Notes: generated by a model from the sequence alone, not told the origin. DNA of 64,000 bases from Pictodentalium vernedei (GCA_031216915.1 CM062290.1:378244718-378308717); one strand, 5' to 3'. Shown: positions 21,065 to 32,966, counted from the first letter of the stretch. Program-made: numbers and translations.

Positions 21065-21440
21065 GAAAAGAATTTATTTATTAATATTTTATCGGAGTTT
21101 AACGACACATTCAACAGCCAGATTGACCTCGTGTCCAACAGTTTTACTGGTGGAGGAAGCCGGAGTACCCGGAGAAAACCACCGAGCAACGGCGAGCAAC
21201 TGTCAGACTCCCAACGTACTAAACCCACACAGGCAGGGTTAGCATTGGTTGAAGACAGGTGCAACATCGACGTGCAGTACGCCATAGTACAGAGCGCCAT
21301 CGTGCCCCCACATGGGCAATCGTGATAAAGTGCCTTGCTCAAGAACACAACGCGGTTACCCCTGGCGGGAATAGAACCGTGTCCCTTTCAATTTGAAGTC
21401 CAATGCTGTAACCACTGAGCCACCTCTCTGTTTAAAAAAA
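21065..21440 (-). mobile_element. Type 2 SINE, reverse orientation
   Basis: Shows the complement of the type 2 body (ggaggaagccggagtacccgg, tgccttgctcaagaacac) and a degraded tRNA-like head ending gtaaccactgagccacc. Confidence 0.8.
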
Positions 21441-21640
21441 AACAACACTTGCAAAAAATCCTCAAAACTAAACTAAAAGTGTTATATAGCTTATGACCCA
21501 TCATTGAACGCGCTCGACACAATGTAGATTCATAAGTTATATTTTGGAGAAAAAATGCGAAGAAAAACTCTTGAATGGCGATTTGTGTAAATAAGGCTGG
21601 GCAGATATAGCCATTGTATTTGGTGAAGAATTAACTTGTA

Positions 21641-22069
21641 CAGTTGAGCCCCCTTAATTGCATATCTCTTAATTGTATATCCCTGTTAATTGAATATAAT
21701 TTCCCAACACAAAACCATTTACCATACCTCCAGTACAAATTTGACCTGTTAATTGAATATAGGTTATAGAGTAAACTCCTGTTAATTGAATAAAAAATCT
21801 TGTAACCTGTCGAGAAATTACCCTGACTCTCCCAAGTTTTCCTTTGTTTATAGACCTATTTGGCCCCAGAACATCCAATACAGGCATTTAATCTATTATA
21901 TCTTGTTTGACAGAGCTCATGGAGCTCTGTCAAACAAGATATAATAGAATAAATGCTAAGTGTATCTCTAGAATACAGGAAAGTGACACAATCCCTGTAT
22001 ATTGAATACTCCTGTTAATTGAATAATTTTTATTGGCAATGTGGCTATTCAATTAACAGGGTTCCACTG
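21641..22069. mobile_element. pogo/Tigger-like MITE with a nested hairpin
   Basis: Ends cagttgagccccc and gggttccactg with TA at 21639-21640 and 22070-22071. The subterminal parts are full of ctgttaattgaata repeats, as in Tigger-type ends. A TTAA-D type core (cttgtttgacagagctc and complement, 21893-21945) lies inside. No transposase. Confidence 0.7.
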
Positions 22070-22231
22070 TACCTGTTTGTAAGTTAAAAAACATTCCGAT
22101 TCTGCGTCGGGGGTAGTTCTACCGTAAAAATGTCCCAATCTTACTTTAAAGACAGATCTGAGTCAAGCGGGCTGAAACTTGTTCATGTATTTTCACTCTG
22201 ATATTTCTTGGTTCATTTTGCTAAAGTACAG

Positions 22232-22459
22232 TACAGTTGCCGTGGACTGGTCGTAATCCACGCGTGGGCAGTGTTGTCCACACTTGCGTCTACCATGTAA
22301 TAAAAAAATCACCAGCAGCAAAATTTGGCACCCGGTGCTTCATTAATTACACTTTTGATGATTATTCCTATAATTAGTGTTTACAATATAATATTATTGC
22401 GTCCGTGGAAATATTGTCCACCACGTGGAAAGTGACACGTGCACGACGGCTGAACTGTA
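22232..22459. mobile_element. MITE family I, copy 2 (best preserved)
   Basis: Outer ends tacagttgccgtggactgg and acgacggctgaactgta form terminal inverted repeats. 228 bp, no ORF. Confidence 0.75.
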
Positions 22460-22619
22460 TGCTTTCACCCTTATATTTCTTGGGTCATTTTTGCTATAGT
22501 AATTCGTTCACTCTTTGGGTACTTAAGCCGTCAAAAAATACTCGGGATGCTCCAATTGTCTGAAAAGGTTTTTTGCAGAGAGAGGAAATAGGACCTTCAC
22601 CTACGGGAGATACATACTT

Positions 22620-22859
22620 TTAACCCTTTACCCAACGTAACGGCCAAAACCGGCCAGCGCTATTCTCAAAAATCGCAAATTAATTTTCATTTTTTGTCTC
22701 AAAAACATAGGTTATGACCCCTCGTTGGAACGAGCTCGTCGAGCTCGTTCCAACGAGGGGTCATAACCTATGTTTTTGAGACAAAAAATGAAAAAAATTA
22801 GTTATTCAAGAATTATTTTTGCAAGTGTCGTCTGCTTTTCATGTTAGGTAAAGGGTTAA
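22620..22859. mobile_element. TTAA-A hairpin MITE (best preserved)
   Basis: TTAA at 22620-22623 and 22856-22859. The left end is CCCTTTACCCAACGTAACGG, the right end ATGTTAGGTAAAGGG. The central palindrome joins gtctcaaaaacataggttat arms to the core gacccctcgttggaacgagc and its complement. No coding capacity. Confidence 0.9.
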
Positions 22860-23269
22860 ACCACCAGGAGCTGAAATGAAGTGAAGTGTGGGAACATTTT
22901 TGACCACCCACCTCATTTTGTCAGGTACGAAAAAAAAACTCTATAGGAAAAAATCCCTATGGAAAAATATCTATGCGAGCTCTGTCGAACAGGACTGAAT
23001 TGGTTAAATCCTTTGTTATTTGATGAGGGTGACAGAGATCATAATAAACAGGTTCTGTAACAATAAAATTACAAACATTAACTTTGAAATTAGAATTTTA
23101 AGTAAAAGAAATTATGCAAATATGTTTGAGGGGTTAGATTTACAAGAAAAAACTGTTTAGGTTTTTTTCCCAACCCATTCGATTTTTATTGAGGGATTTT
23201 TTGCGTAGTGTTTTTTTCGTATTGTTTTTTTTTCACTACGGGCTTTTTGATACTCAATTCCAACGAGTA

Positions 23270-23505
23270 TACACTTTACACAACTCAACAAACATAACCA
23301 ACAGGTGCTATTCGCCAAAGTAGCCTTTCACTTTTTTTTCAATTTTAACCTCAAAATAGCTCAGAACCCCTCATTCCGAAGAGTTGGTTGATCTCGTTCG
23401 GTTGACGTAAGTTATGTTGTTAGGTAAAATGATTATTTTTAATTATTCAAGACATGTTTTACAAGTATTGTTTTCCATTCATGTTAGTTAGGTAAATGGT
23501 AGCCT
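23270..23505. mobile_element. Degenerate TTAA-A MITE
   Basis: Core remnants cagaacccctcattccgaag and the right end attcaagacatgttttacaag...ttagttaggtaaatgg. Confidence 0.5.
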
Positions 23506-23885
23506 CCCTTGTGATTTATGGGAGTGTGGTAGTACCGTGTGGTAAAATGTACCTTCAAATAGTACCACCTGGACCCATGTCCCACTTGTACCAAGAAAGT
23601 TAATACATTTTAAAGATTTATAGCTTCTTACCTCTGTTTTCTGATTCTCTCGGGTTCTTCGGTTTCTTCCCGCAACCAAACTGTCCACCGCAAAGGTCGC
23701 GGGAACTGAAGAAGTTCAGCATTAAAACCGGTTTCAACGGACCTCCAATTTCCAAACCTCCATCGCCACCACCAAGTTGAGAATAGTGTTTGTCCAGATG
23801 CTCTTCCTAAGGTGGAGACTCTTTATCATACACATATTTGCAGGCTAGGAACTGTCCAGGCTCATAAATAAGCACAATCTGCATT
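23506..23885. other. No recognised feature
   Basis: A short Pro-rich plus-strand reading near 23660-23805 has no recognised homology and no clear splice sites. I searched here for propeptide exons of the astacin gene without success. Confidence 0.4.
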
Positions 23886-24093
23886 GTTTAATCTTTTACC
23901 CAATGAAGCTCACAATTCGCCCGCGTTACGTCCAAATGAGTCGCAGAAAAAAACAGTTTTCAAACCCTACCATGTGACCCCCTCACTGGAACGAGCTCGT
24001 CGAGCTCGTTCCAATGAGGTCGTCACATGCGTTGGTTTTGTCGAAAAAGTATCAAATTTTAATTCGGGGAAAATAACAGCGTTATGGGTATTA
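23886..24093. mobile_element. Degenerate TTAA-B MITE
   Basis: Core gaccccctcactggaacgagc with its complement, B-type ends eroded. Confidence 0.55.
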
Positions 24094-24832
24094 GGGTGGA
24101 GATGATGGAGAGATAGCATTTAAAGATAGACAAGAATCCCATGGCGGAGGGTTGATGAAAACCCACCAATTTTCAGACAAGCCACAGTCAAATTGATTTA
24201 TTTATTGGTCTTGAAGTGCGCATTCAGCATTTATGGCTATTGTTATTTATTGACGTTTATGGTCACTTTCAGCATCTATGGCTGTATCCTGACCACAACA
24301 TACGTATACAGTCAAGTTTAACTTGTCGTTTATAATTATATACCTCACCATAGAGAGCTTCCACTCAGGGGTCGGGCACCAGGTCCTATTTTAACAATAA
24401 AGTAGTAAAGCTGAACTTGTTTACCGCAGCCACCAAGCACTGCTCCACTTTCGTTGAGCGCAATTTACGTCTCATCACAGATATGCATGCATTTTGTCGA
24501 AACTCAGAGTGTAACCTTACTGATTTCCTTTCCCCCTTATTACGCGCCCCCGCGGGAGCTTATGGAGATGGAGTAGTGCTTGTTTACCGTCGAAGAACAA
24601 TTCAGTTGTACTGGTATAATATAAGCAAGTAAAAAACTCCCGAGGTCCTAGGCCTCTAAAATGGGCAAAATAATTATAAATTATCGACTAATCTTGACTT
24701 TATATTTGATGATAGGTCGCGATACATCCTGCGATGCTGTACGTGTTCTGAAATCCCAATTTATACATAAAAAAGAAAATTTAAACAAAAAGGTTTTCTG
24801 AAATAATAGAATCACTGTTCCTGAAGAATAAT

Positions 24833-25085
24833 TAAGCCCCTGCACATTGATGTCGAAATATCGAAATTTCAAGTAGGTGATTTTCCCAATAATGCAGCCT
24901 GGAAATTAACCAAATTAATCTTGTTTGACAGAGCTCAAAAAGTGGAGTAGATGTTTCACACGCAAATAAAATTGTAGAATTCCAGAAAAAAATTAGAAGC
25001 ACAATAAAAGTTTCAGCTAACTGACTTCTGGGTTGAAACCGAAGGTCCATTAGCTGAAACTTAGTGTTTTAATTGCATGTTACAT
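24833..25085. mobile_element. TTAA-D MITE fragment joined to a second palindrome
   Basis: The left half is family D (cacattgatgtcgaaatatcg ... cttgtttgacagagctc), then the sequence turns into a palindrome (ttcagctaactgacttctggg and complement) related to the centre of the Tc1-type MITE. Confidence 0.5.
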
Positions 25086-25399
25086 AATATGAGTTATATT
25101 GTAGAGTGGAAAGAAAGACCATGCACTCTGTGAGTGTTCTATTGTAAACACCTTTCTCTGTACCATTTTGTTTGGGCCACTTTCAGCATCTGTGCCTATA
25201 TCGCGTTGTCCAAAAGTGTCCTCAACAAGTTGTTCTTTTTCAAAATTCTGCGATATTGAAGAAAAGTTTTTGCTGATTTATCACATATGATATGTAATAT
25301 GAACAAGTTCAAGAGAAAGACAAGTAGTCAGACATGTCATTTGTTTTAACTTTTGTTTTGTGAAAGATTGTCTACTTTAGTCTCTGCTTATGTTTGTAG

Positions 25400-25485
25400 C
25401 GACCGAGAGAAGCGAAACGCCGTACGAGGTGAACTCTACAGATGGAAAAACAACATTGTACCATACAGGATAAGCAGCGAATTCA
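25400..25485 (+). CDS. Astacin gene, exon with propeptide cleavage site and start of the catalytic domain
   Basis: This is the first recognisable exon of a secreted zinc metalloprotease of the astacin family (M12A). It is flanked by AG at 25398-25399 and GTAAGT at 25486. It encodes DREKR, a furin-like site, then RNAVRGELYRWKNNIVPYRI, the typical N-terminus of the mature domain. It begins with one base completing a codon and ends with one base (A), which pairs with GT of the next exon to give Ser. The nine exons (25400-50556) join without frame conflict and give an astacin domain of about 200 residues with all four conserved cysteines. The next intron holds a non-LTR element and a large minisatellite unit. 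Signal peptide and propeptide exons must lie upstream and were not found. Confidence 0.88.
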
Positions 25486-25899
25486 GTAAGTACTTTTAAA
25501 TATAGTATGACATAGTTTATTCATTTAACTCATGCACCGTGGGAATTATACCCATTGGTGGAAAGGGCACAATTTACAAAATTTACACAATTGGTTTCCT
25601 TCGGAAATAATTTATCGAATCACCTGAAGTAAAGTAACACCCAACAGAATATAACTTCAGTGACACACAACAGTCCGAAGTTCTATGGGAATGTCCGAAA
25701 TTTCTTTCGCGATTCCAGAACAAACCCTTTAGATTTTAACAAATGGGTAACATATAAATTGTTCCATTAGGGCAAGAATATTATTCTTGTACGGGGAGAA
25801 GAAGAATGTTTCTGCGATTCAAAACGACGTGCAGAACATCTTCATTCCATGCGAAAATAACAAACGTACCAAGCTCGAACCACTTAACTGTTGTTAATA

Positions 25900-26027
25900 T
25901 AATTTTACCAAACACATTCGTTCCCAACTTCTGTGGAAATTCATACATAAACCTATCCTATTTAATGAAATTATGACGTATCATGTTCCGGGGCCGGAAA
26001 AGCGTTCTCTTTGGTTCAAAGGGTTAA
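25900..26027. mobile_element. TTAA-C MITE right part
   Basis: Ends gttccggggccggaaaag...ggttcaaagggttaa, as at 52764. The left half is not recognisable. Confidence 0.45.
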
Positions 26028-26149
26028 ATTTCTTTTCCACCCAACAATTATTTAAAAGTTTTGAAACTGGCACAAAAAGCTAGTAAACTGTCAATCAGTG
26101 GTCATTGCTTACAGCCAGGTGAAGATTTTCAATTCGTTTGTTCTTTGAC

Positions 26150-27665
26150 TTCAGAAATTGTAGATGTTTGTATACCAGCTTTGTCCCATGGCTCCGGGAG
26201 ATCGTCAATAAATCATTGTTGACTGGCGTATTCCCATCGACCATGAAACAGGCGCTGGTTACCCCACTCCTCAAAAAATCAGGCCTCGATCCTGAAATAT
26301 TTAAAAATTACCGCCCAGTGTCCAACCTGAGTTTTGTTTCTACACTGGTAGAGCGTGCAGTTGCGAAACAACTCCGGGAACATCTGTCACGATGTGGCCT
26401 CTCTGAGGAATTACAGTCGGCCCACATCCCACTCTGCAGCACGGAAACCGCACTTTTAAGGGTACAGAATGACATTCTCTTATCGATGGATCGGAAGGAG
26501 GTTTCTTGTTTAGTTTTGTCAGATCTGAGTGCGGCATTTGACACCATTGATCATGCCGTCCTCCTTGACATTCTGCAAACCAGAATAGGCATTGCGGGAA
26601 CGGCTCATGACTGGTTGAGGTCGTATCTCTCAGACCGCACCCTAAGAGTGAATGTTACTGGTACTTATTCCAATGACGTTCCTTTAATATTTGGTGTACC
26701 CCAGGGGGTCGGTTCTAGGGCCTCTGCTGTATGTTGTTTATGTTTTGCCCCTCGGCGATATCATTCGTAGGCACGGACTTAGTTTCCATTTCTATGCGGA
26801 CGACACGCAGCTCTATATTCATTTCAAGGCACAGCATGAGGAGCGGGCGGTTCACGCACTAGAAAGATGTGTGAATAATATAAAATCACAGATGACGTCA
26901 AATGTCCTGAAATTGAATCCCGATAAAACGGAGGTTATCTATCTAGGTCTACCCCGTCAGCTTGCAAAAGTATCACGAATACAACCCGTATTTGATGGTC
27001 ATTCGATCTCTCCCTCGACAGCGGTGCGCGACCTCGGATATTTCGTGGATGAGCACCTGTCAGCTGACAGTCATGTCACACAGGTGTGTCAGAAATCCTA
27101 CTACCACCTACGAAATATTAGCAGGATACGCGGCGTTGTGGACGAAGAGATCGCGAAACAGTTAATCCATGCATTTGTCACCAGCCGCTTAGACTACTGT
27201 AATTCTCTACTGTATGGTTGTAAACAGTCCCTGCTGCAGAAACTCCAGCTTGTTCAAAACTGCGCAGCGAGGGTCATTTTAAGGAGGAGGAAATCATGTC
27301 ATATCACACCCCTTCTTTACCACCTTCATTGGCTCCCTATTGGAGAGCGCATCACATTCAAAGTTCTTATCACCCTCTATAAATGCCTTAATGGATTGGC
27401 ACCATCATACCTCAGCAATCTAGTTCAGCGCTATGTTCCCTCAAGATCTCTGAGATCCTCATCTGCGAATAAACTCTGCCATAACCCAGGCGACCTAGTA
27501 ACGGCAGGTGATCGGGCCTTTTCAGTTGCTGGGCCTTTTCTCTGGAACACCCTGCCTGATTGCCTGCAGTCACCACAAACTTACAAATCATTCAAAACTG
27601 GCCTTAAAACTCGTCTTTTCAAAAAATTATACCCAGAACCAGTTCATTTTGAATTTAATTTATAA
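26150..27665 (+). pseudogene. CR1/L2-like non-LTR reverse transcriptase, 5' truncated and frameshifted
   Basis: RT motifs in order: LVTPLLKKSGLDP, NYRPVSNLSF, LSDLSAAFDTIDH (catalytic Asp), GVPQG...SVLGPLLY, FYADDTQLYI (catalytic Asp pair), LNPDKTEVI, then the C-terminal region ITPLLYHLHWLPI and LFKKLYPEP, stop at 27663-27665. The endonuclease and early RT are missing. One extra G in the run at about 26703-26708 breaks the frame inside GVPQGSVLGP. The 3' tail (27666-27785) ends in TTATTATTT repeats, as in CR1/L2-type elements. It lies in the intron between astacin exons 25400-25485 and 31063-31186. Clade assignment is by motif only. Confidence 0.9.
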
Positions 27666-27945
27666 CCCAAATTACGAGATTTCACAAAGCATATGTTTTC
27701 TTTATTTTACTTGTAAAGCCCGAGAGCACTAACGTGGATTCATTGGCTCTAAACTGTATTTATTATTTTATTTATTATTATTTGTGATGAAGATTTTGTA
27801 CCAGCTTTTGATGAACCATATGTAGTACATGTATGGATCGGCCCCTATTGGCTGGAGGGAATGGGGGACCCCGCAGGGGGGCCGATGAAGGGAGTAGTAA
27901 GAGATGTATGGATCGTGCCTGTTTGGGGGATGGGGGAGGGGGAAG

Positions 27946-28145
27946 TGACGTCATGTCACGTGACCTGGTGGCGCCATGTTTGGTTGTCATGGTAAACCGC
28001 GTGAGCGGCCATCTTGTGACGTCATCTCCATAGTGATGCGTGGTGTTAGTGCGCATGCGCAACGCGTGTTATTAGGGTGATACGTGTTTCCGTCGTCCAT
28101 TTTGTATACTGGAGGCCGCCATCTTGGTTTCTATGGTAGCACGTG
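27946..28145. promoter_or_regulatory. Dense cluster of promoter-type factor sites
   Basis: Within 200 bp of GC-rich sequence: TGACGTCA (CRE) at 27946-27953 and 28017-28024, CACGTG at 27957-27962 and 28140-28145, GCCATCTTG (YY1 type) at 28008-28016 and 28118-28126, and TGCGCATGCGCA (a perfect NRF1-type site) at 28050-28061. Such mixtures mark housekeeping promoters in animals. No first exon can be proposed, and the cluster lies inside a repeat unit, so activity is inference. Confidence 0.4.
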
Positions 28146-28424
28146 GTTGCTATGTGACCCAAAGGCTTATAATAGGACAGCGGTATGTTCGGAGGGTATG
28201 TTCTATTTAATAGGGGTACTGGACCTGATTTTCCCAAAATCCCATTTTTTAATACCTATTGCAAATGCTACTCTAACACTAAGAGTCTATCCAGTCCAAA
28301 CTATCTCTGGTATCTCCAAGTGTTATAATCACCAGTGCTTGGTTTTCCCATAATCTGTATGCAGAGTTACCCACATTCTGTATAACAAAACCCTATATCA
28401 TTCCCAAAGCCAATAAGCTATCGA

Positions 28425-28990
28425 GCAATTACTGAAAAGTCATTGCTCAAACGACTCACACTCCATCGAACAAATGAACTTTAGACCAATTGCTCGATCG
28501 AGTGACTCGCACATATTGCTCGAACGACTCGAATCCCATCGAGCAAATGAGCTATCGAGCAATTGCTCGTTCGAGTGACTCGCACATACGACTCTTCGAC
28601 TCATTTCAGAAAAAGGGATTCCACAAATGGGATTCCACAAAAGGGATTCCATAAGTGGGATTCCATCTTACCTCGAGTGACTCGCACAAACTGTTCGAAT
28701 GACTCGAATCCCATCGAGCAAATGAGCTATCGAGTAATTGCTCATTCGAATGACTCGCACATACGACTCTTAGACTCATGCCAGAAAAAAGGGATTTCAT
28801 AGCCACAGGCGTTTTCAAAAAAGGGATTCCACAAATGGGATTCCACAAAAGGGATTCCATAAGTAGGATTCCGTCTTACCTCGAGTGACTCGCACATACT
28901 GCTCGAATGACTCGAATCCCATCGAGCAAATGAGCTATAGAGCAATTGCTCGTTCGAGTGGCTCGCACATACGACTCTTAGCCTCATTTC
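28425..28990. repeat. Tandem repeat, about 210-225-bp units
   Basis: Two and a half units contain ctatcgagcaattgctcg, cgagtgactcgcacatacgac and a run of agggattccacaaatgg repeats of 17 bp. Many short ORFs here are products of the repeat. Confidence 0.85.
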
Positions 28991-29930
28991 GGTATTTGAG
29001 GATACCTATGACCGGGTATTGTATTATTTGAGGATACCTATCAAGGATACCTTCTCGAGAATCCCATTTTAGTCGTATGAGGCCATGAGGGCTATGAGAA
29101 AAGCCCTCAATGAGGTCTATTCAACTATCCCTCTTAGTCTCATTTCTTTTGAGGGCATGAGGGCCATGAAAAAATCCCTCAATGAGGTCTAATTTACTAT
29201 CTCTTTTAGCCTCATCTCGGTATTTAACAGCCATATCCCCAGGCACCCCAAATTCGGCACCCCTTTTTGGGAAAACGTCTGGCCTTCGGAACCCCTTTTT
29301 AGTCGTATGAGTCCATGAGGGCTTTGAGAAAAGCCCTCAATGAGGTCTAATTTACTATCCCTCTTAGCCTCATTTTAGTATTTGAGGATACCCATGGCCT
29401 GGTGTTGAATTATTTGAGGATACCTATCGAGGATACTTTCTGGAGAATCCCCTTTTTGTCGTATGAGGCCATGAGGGACATGAGAAAATCCCTCAATGGG
29501 GCCTATTCGACTATCCCTCTGAACCTCATTTCTTTTGAGGGCATGGCGGCCATGACAAAATCCCTCAATGAGGCCTAATTTACTATCCCTCTTAGCCTCA
29601 TTTCGGTATTTGAGGATACCTAAGGCCTGGTATTGTATTATTGGAGGATACCTATACAGGATATTTTCTGGAGAATCCCTTTTTTGTCGCATGAGGCCAT
29701 GAGGGCCATGAGAAAATCTCTTAATGAGGCCTCATTTACTATCCCTCTTAGCCTCATTTCTTTTAAGGCCATGAAAAAAATCCCTCAATCAGGCCTAATT
29801 TGCCATCCCTCTTGGGCCTCATCTCGGTATTTAACAGCCATAGCCCCTGGGACCCCAATTTCCGCCCCCCCTTTTTTGGGGGGGGGGGCGTTTGGCCTTT
29901 TTAGTCGTATGAGGGCTATGTGAAAGGTAT
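28990..29930. repeat. Tandem repeat, about 300-bp units
   Basis: About three units share atttgaggatacctat, gaggccatgagggccatga, aaatccctcaatgagg and tactatccctcttagcctc; smaller internal duplications are obvious. A G run lies near 29880. Confidence 0.85.
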
Positions 29931-30409
29931 GTCGGTCCTATAGCACTACGAGCTGCAAAATATTCTTGAAAAATCCATAAACAATATAGTCGTTTTTTTT
30001 GGTGATTTATGGACTGGTGGGAACTAGTGGGGTCTGGTGGAGACTATTTGGGACTGGTAGGGACTAGCAGGCTAATTGTCGTAAAAACCCATGGTTTCTA
30101 CAACCGGATATCCACATCTCCTACTATTTCCTTCATCGGCCCCCTGCGGGGTCCCCTATGAGATCCTGCCAATGGGGCACGATCCATACATCTCCTACTA
30201 CTGCCATAGTTTTTAACCAAAAATGAAATCTCTTATTCTTCGTTTCACAAAAAAACTATTTCTGGGATCAAAATAGTTGTTGCGAGTCATTGAGAAAAAC
30301 CTAAAAACAAAAACCAAAGCAAAAAAAAAAAAAAAAAGAAAATGTAACAGGAAAACAACCCCCAAAACAGTGGAATGATGAATATCTCTTCGATTTCAGT
30401 CGTTTTCTG

Positions 30410-30660
30410 TTAACCCTTTACCTAACATGAAAAGCAGACGACACTTGCAAAAAAAATTCTTGAATAACTAATTTTTTTCATTTTTTGTCTCAAAAACATA
30501 GATTATGACCCCTCGTTGGAACGAGCTCGACGAGCTCGTTCCAACGAGGGGTCATAAACTATGTTTTTGAGACAAAAAATGAAAATATTTTGAAAATTAA
30601 TTGGCGATTTTTGAGAATAGCGCTGGCCGGTTTTGACCGTTACGTTGGGTAAAGGGTTAA
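30410..30660. mobile_element. TTAA-A hairpin MITE
   Basis: TTAA at 30410-30413 and 30657-30660. Inverted orientation relative to 22620-22859. Confidence 0.9.
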
Positions 30661-31062
30661 AGCACTGTCAGTCCTGTTTGCCGAACAAACATTTCCCAAT
30701 ATATCAGATACATTTAATATCAATATAAATAACTTCACTAGTCTGCAGTCTGTGGCTGACACGATTGTAGCAAAAATAGAGTTCAAAGACCCCAAATGGC
30801 ATATCATCCACTCGTCCATTGCATCACTTCTACACGTTTTGAAGGTTTGATATGATTGACCGGAAGCGCCGAACTTCAGAGATAATTTTCCAACCTGTCG
30901 TCTTTTGGTGTGCTAGACTGCACTTCCAAATTATTACCAGGAAACAATTTTGGGCACCACGCCTAAAGACTGTTTCTGTGCTGTGCAATAGGAAAACGAC
31001 GAAACCTCGTCATGTCACAAATAATGACTTCAAACTATTGTAGCAAAGTATTTCTGTTACAG

Positions 31063-31186
31063 GTACAAGTGAGAAAGACGTGATACTAAATGCCATAAAA
31101 CTATGGGAGGATTTCACATGCATTGATTTTGTAGAGAAAAGTTCCAATTCGCGAGATTATGTTAACATTGGCAGAGGACGTGGAGG
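31063..31186 (+). CDS. Astacin gene, catalytic domain exon 2
   Basis: AG at 31061-31062 and GTAAGC from 31187 bound the exon. It encodes the early part of the astacin fold with ILNAIKLWEDFTCIDFVE, including the first conserved cysteine, and ends in the glycine-rich stretch before the second cysteine. Phase 1 at entry, two bases left over at exit, which pair with the A that opens the next exon (GGA). Confidence 0.9.
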
Positions 31187-32155
31187 GTAAGCTAATAACT
31201 GTAGTATTCATCTTTAAATTTTCACTTGAACTTAGATTGGGAGTGAATGTGCCAATATCAAATCGCATCTGATGTCTTCACCACTAGACGATCTAGGGAG
31301 ATCGAAATAAGCAGCGTTTTTGTCAAAGGAAAAATAAAAGGCCAATTTTTCGCCAAGATGTGGTCTCTTTATAAGTGAGATGTTTTCGAAAAAGGTTAAT
31401 ACAAAATGGGGACGTGACACCCGTTTCTTATTCCCAGTTCCTTATTCGACATTCGTTATCAACCGATAAAATCGTTAGGCAAATGGTCAAGTTGTAGAAT
31501 GCCACTTGTACACCTCACTTGACTGTAAACTACTCAACTGAGATTCTTGGTTGTCACATATTCTAACTACAAATCAATATTCGGGGGGTGGGGGGGGGGG
31601 GGGGGGTACTACTTATGGATCAATTTTTGAAGGACTTTTACTACTTTTCAGTCTAAAAGCTCTATATTCTGGCCAGATTCAAGAAAAAATTCCCCTTGCG
31701 CCCGGTCTGAAATTTCAAACGTCAATTTATGGCTTCGAATTTCCAACTATTACAAAATTAAGGAATGATGAGATGGGGGACCCCACACCCCCACCCCTAT
31801 CGCGACGTCCACGACCTTCACAGATTTTACGATATAGAAATTGCAACATTTGGAAATCTTCATTGTCTCGTGTTATTCTAAAAAAATAAAAAAGTAACTG
31901 ATTACTGAAAAAAATCTATAATAAACAATTATTTATAGAATTCAATTATTGATTATCTCAAGGGGGGACCACTAAAAATTTGCAAGACGTGACGTCCTAT
32001 TTTTTATTCGGCTCCTTTTTACACCCACCCACCCACTACGTGCAAATTTTCTACTACCGTTCTCAGACACCCACCCCCCACTCTCCCATTACAATCCAAA
32101 ATAAACTTATAAACTTAGTAGGCACAGCTGTCTTTAGGGGGTTTTCATAATGTTC
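31187..32155. other. Intron sequence without recognised elements
   Basis: AT-rich, with a G run near 31572-31605. Nothing else supported. Confidence 0.5.
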
Positions 32156-32404
32156 TTAACCCTTTACCCAACGTAACGGCCAAAACCGACCAGTACTGTT
32201 CTCAAAAATCGCCAATTCATTTTTATTATATTTCCATTTTTTGTCTCAAAAACATAGGTTATGACACCTCATTGGAACGAGCTCGTCGAGCTCGTTCCAA
32301 TGAGGGGTCATAACCTATGTTTTTGAGAAAAAAATGAAAAGAATTAGTTATTCAATCATATTTTGGCAAGTGTCGTCTGCTTTTCATGTTAGGTAAAGGG
32401 TTAA
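32156..32404. mobile_element. TTAA-A hairpin MITE
   Basis: TTAA at 32156-32159 and 32401-32404; same orientation as 22620-22859. Core has Thr-to-Ala-type drift only at single bases (cctcattggaacgagctcg). Confidence 0.88.
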
Positions 32405-32899
32405 ACTGGTACCACCAATTTAAACCTCTGTGGGCTGCTGTGGGCCCCAATCTACAAATGACAAGCTGTTCATTATCAGGCTTGGCCAGAACAGGTGTAC
32501 ATATACGGGAACAAATTTTCATTTGAATTGTTCCCAAAATATTGTCTGCACATTTTCTACATTTCGAAGAAGACACACCCCCTACTAAGGTGTGACATTT
32601 TCCCAGTTTAAGCCCAATATTCTCACATATAAAGCCTCCTGATGTTGTATTTATGTTAAGAGTGTGATGTACAACATCATCTTTAATGTTTCAAACACAG
32701 AAGATGGTATATATTAGCTGATATATTGAAATATTTTAAAAAAATTCAAAAAATTGCACAAGTTCGAAATGCGCATTTTTGTCGCACTCAAGAGACCCAC
32801 CCACCCCTACGTCACGTCTTGCAAATTTTTGGTGGCCTCCCCCTGATTATCTTGTGAATTTTGAGTACCTTATTATTAGTGTTTTTTTTTATGTTACAG

Positions 32900-32966
32900 A
32901 TGTTACTCTTATATTGGTAGTATTGGTGGATCACAGGAGATTGGACTTAGTAGAGGGTGTGTCTCT
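32900..32966 (+). CDS. Astacin gene, catalytic domain exon 3
   Basis: AG at 32898-32899 and GTAAGT at 32967. The 67-bp exon encodes CYSYIGSIGGSQEIGL then RGC, which is the usual astacin stretch with the second and third conserved cysteines and the G-G-x-Q-x-I/L pattern. One base at entry, phase 0 at exit. Confidence 0.92.

Larger units (their letters stand above)
27831..30205. repeat. 2.4-kb unit bounded by inverted repeats, filled with minisatellites
   Basis: The left arm (27831-27916) and right arm (30100-30205) are imperfect inverted copies: gaccccgcaggggggccgatgaagg at the left has its complement at the right, each with gagatgtatggatcg. The interior holds a GC-rich stretch (27940-28150) and two tandem arrays (28425-28990, 28990-29930). 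No transposase is seen; it may be a non-autonomous DNA element or a duplicated inverted pair. Confidence 0.65.

Noticed and set aside
24417..24632. 71-codon ORF as an astacin propeptide exon
   Set aside because: No splice sites in the required phase and no propeptide-like motif.
27778..28062. Small ORFs on both strands in the GC-rich stretch
   Set aside because: Open because of composition; no homology or splice context.
28425..29930. CRISPR-like array
   Set aside because: Units are long, vary in length and contain internal repeats; there are no equal spacers, and the genome is eukaryotic.
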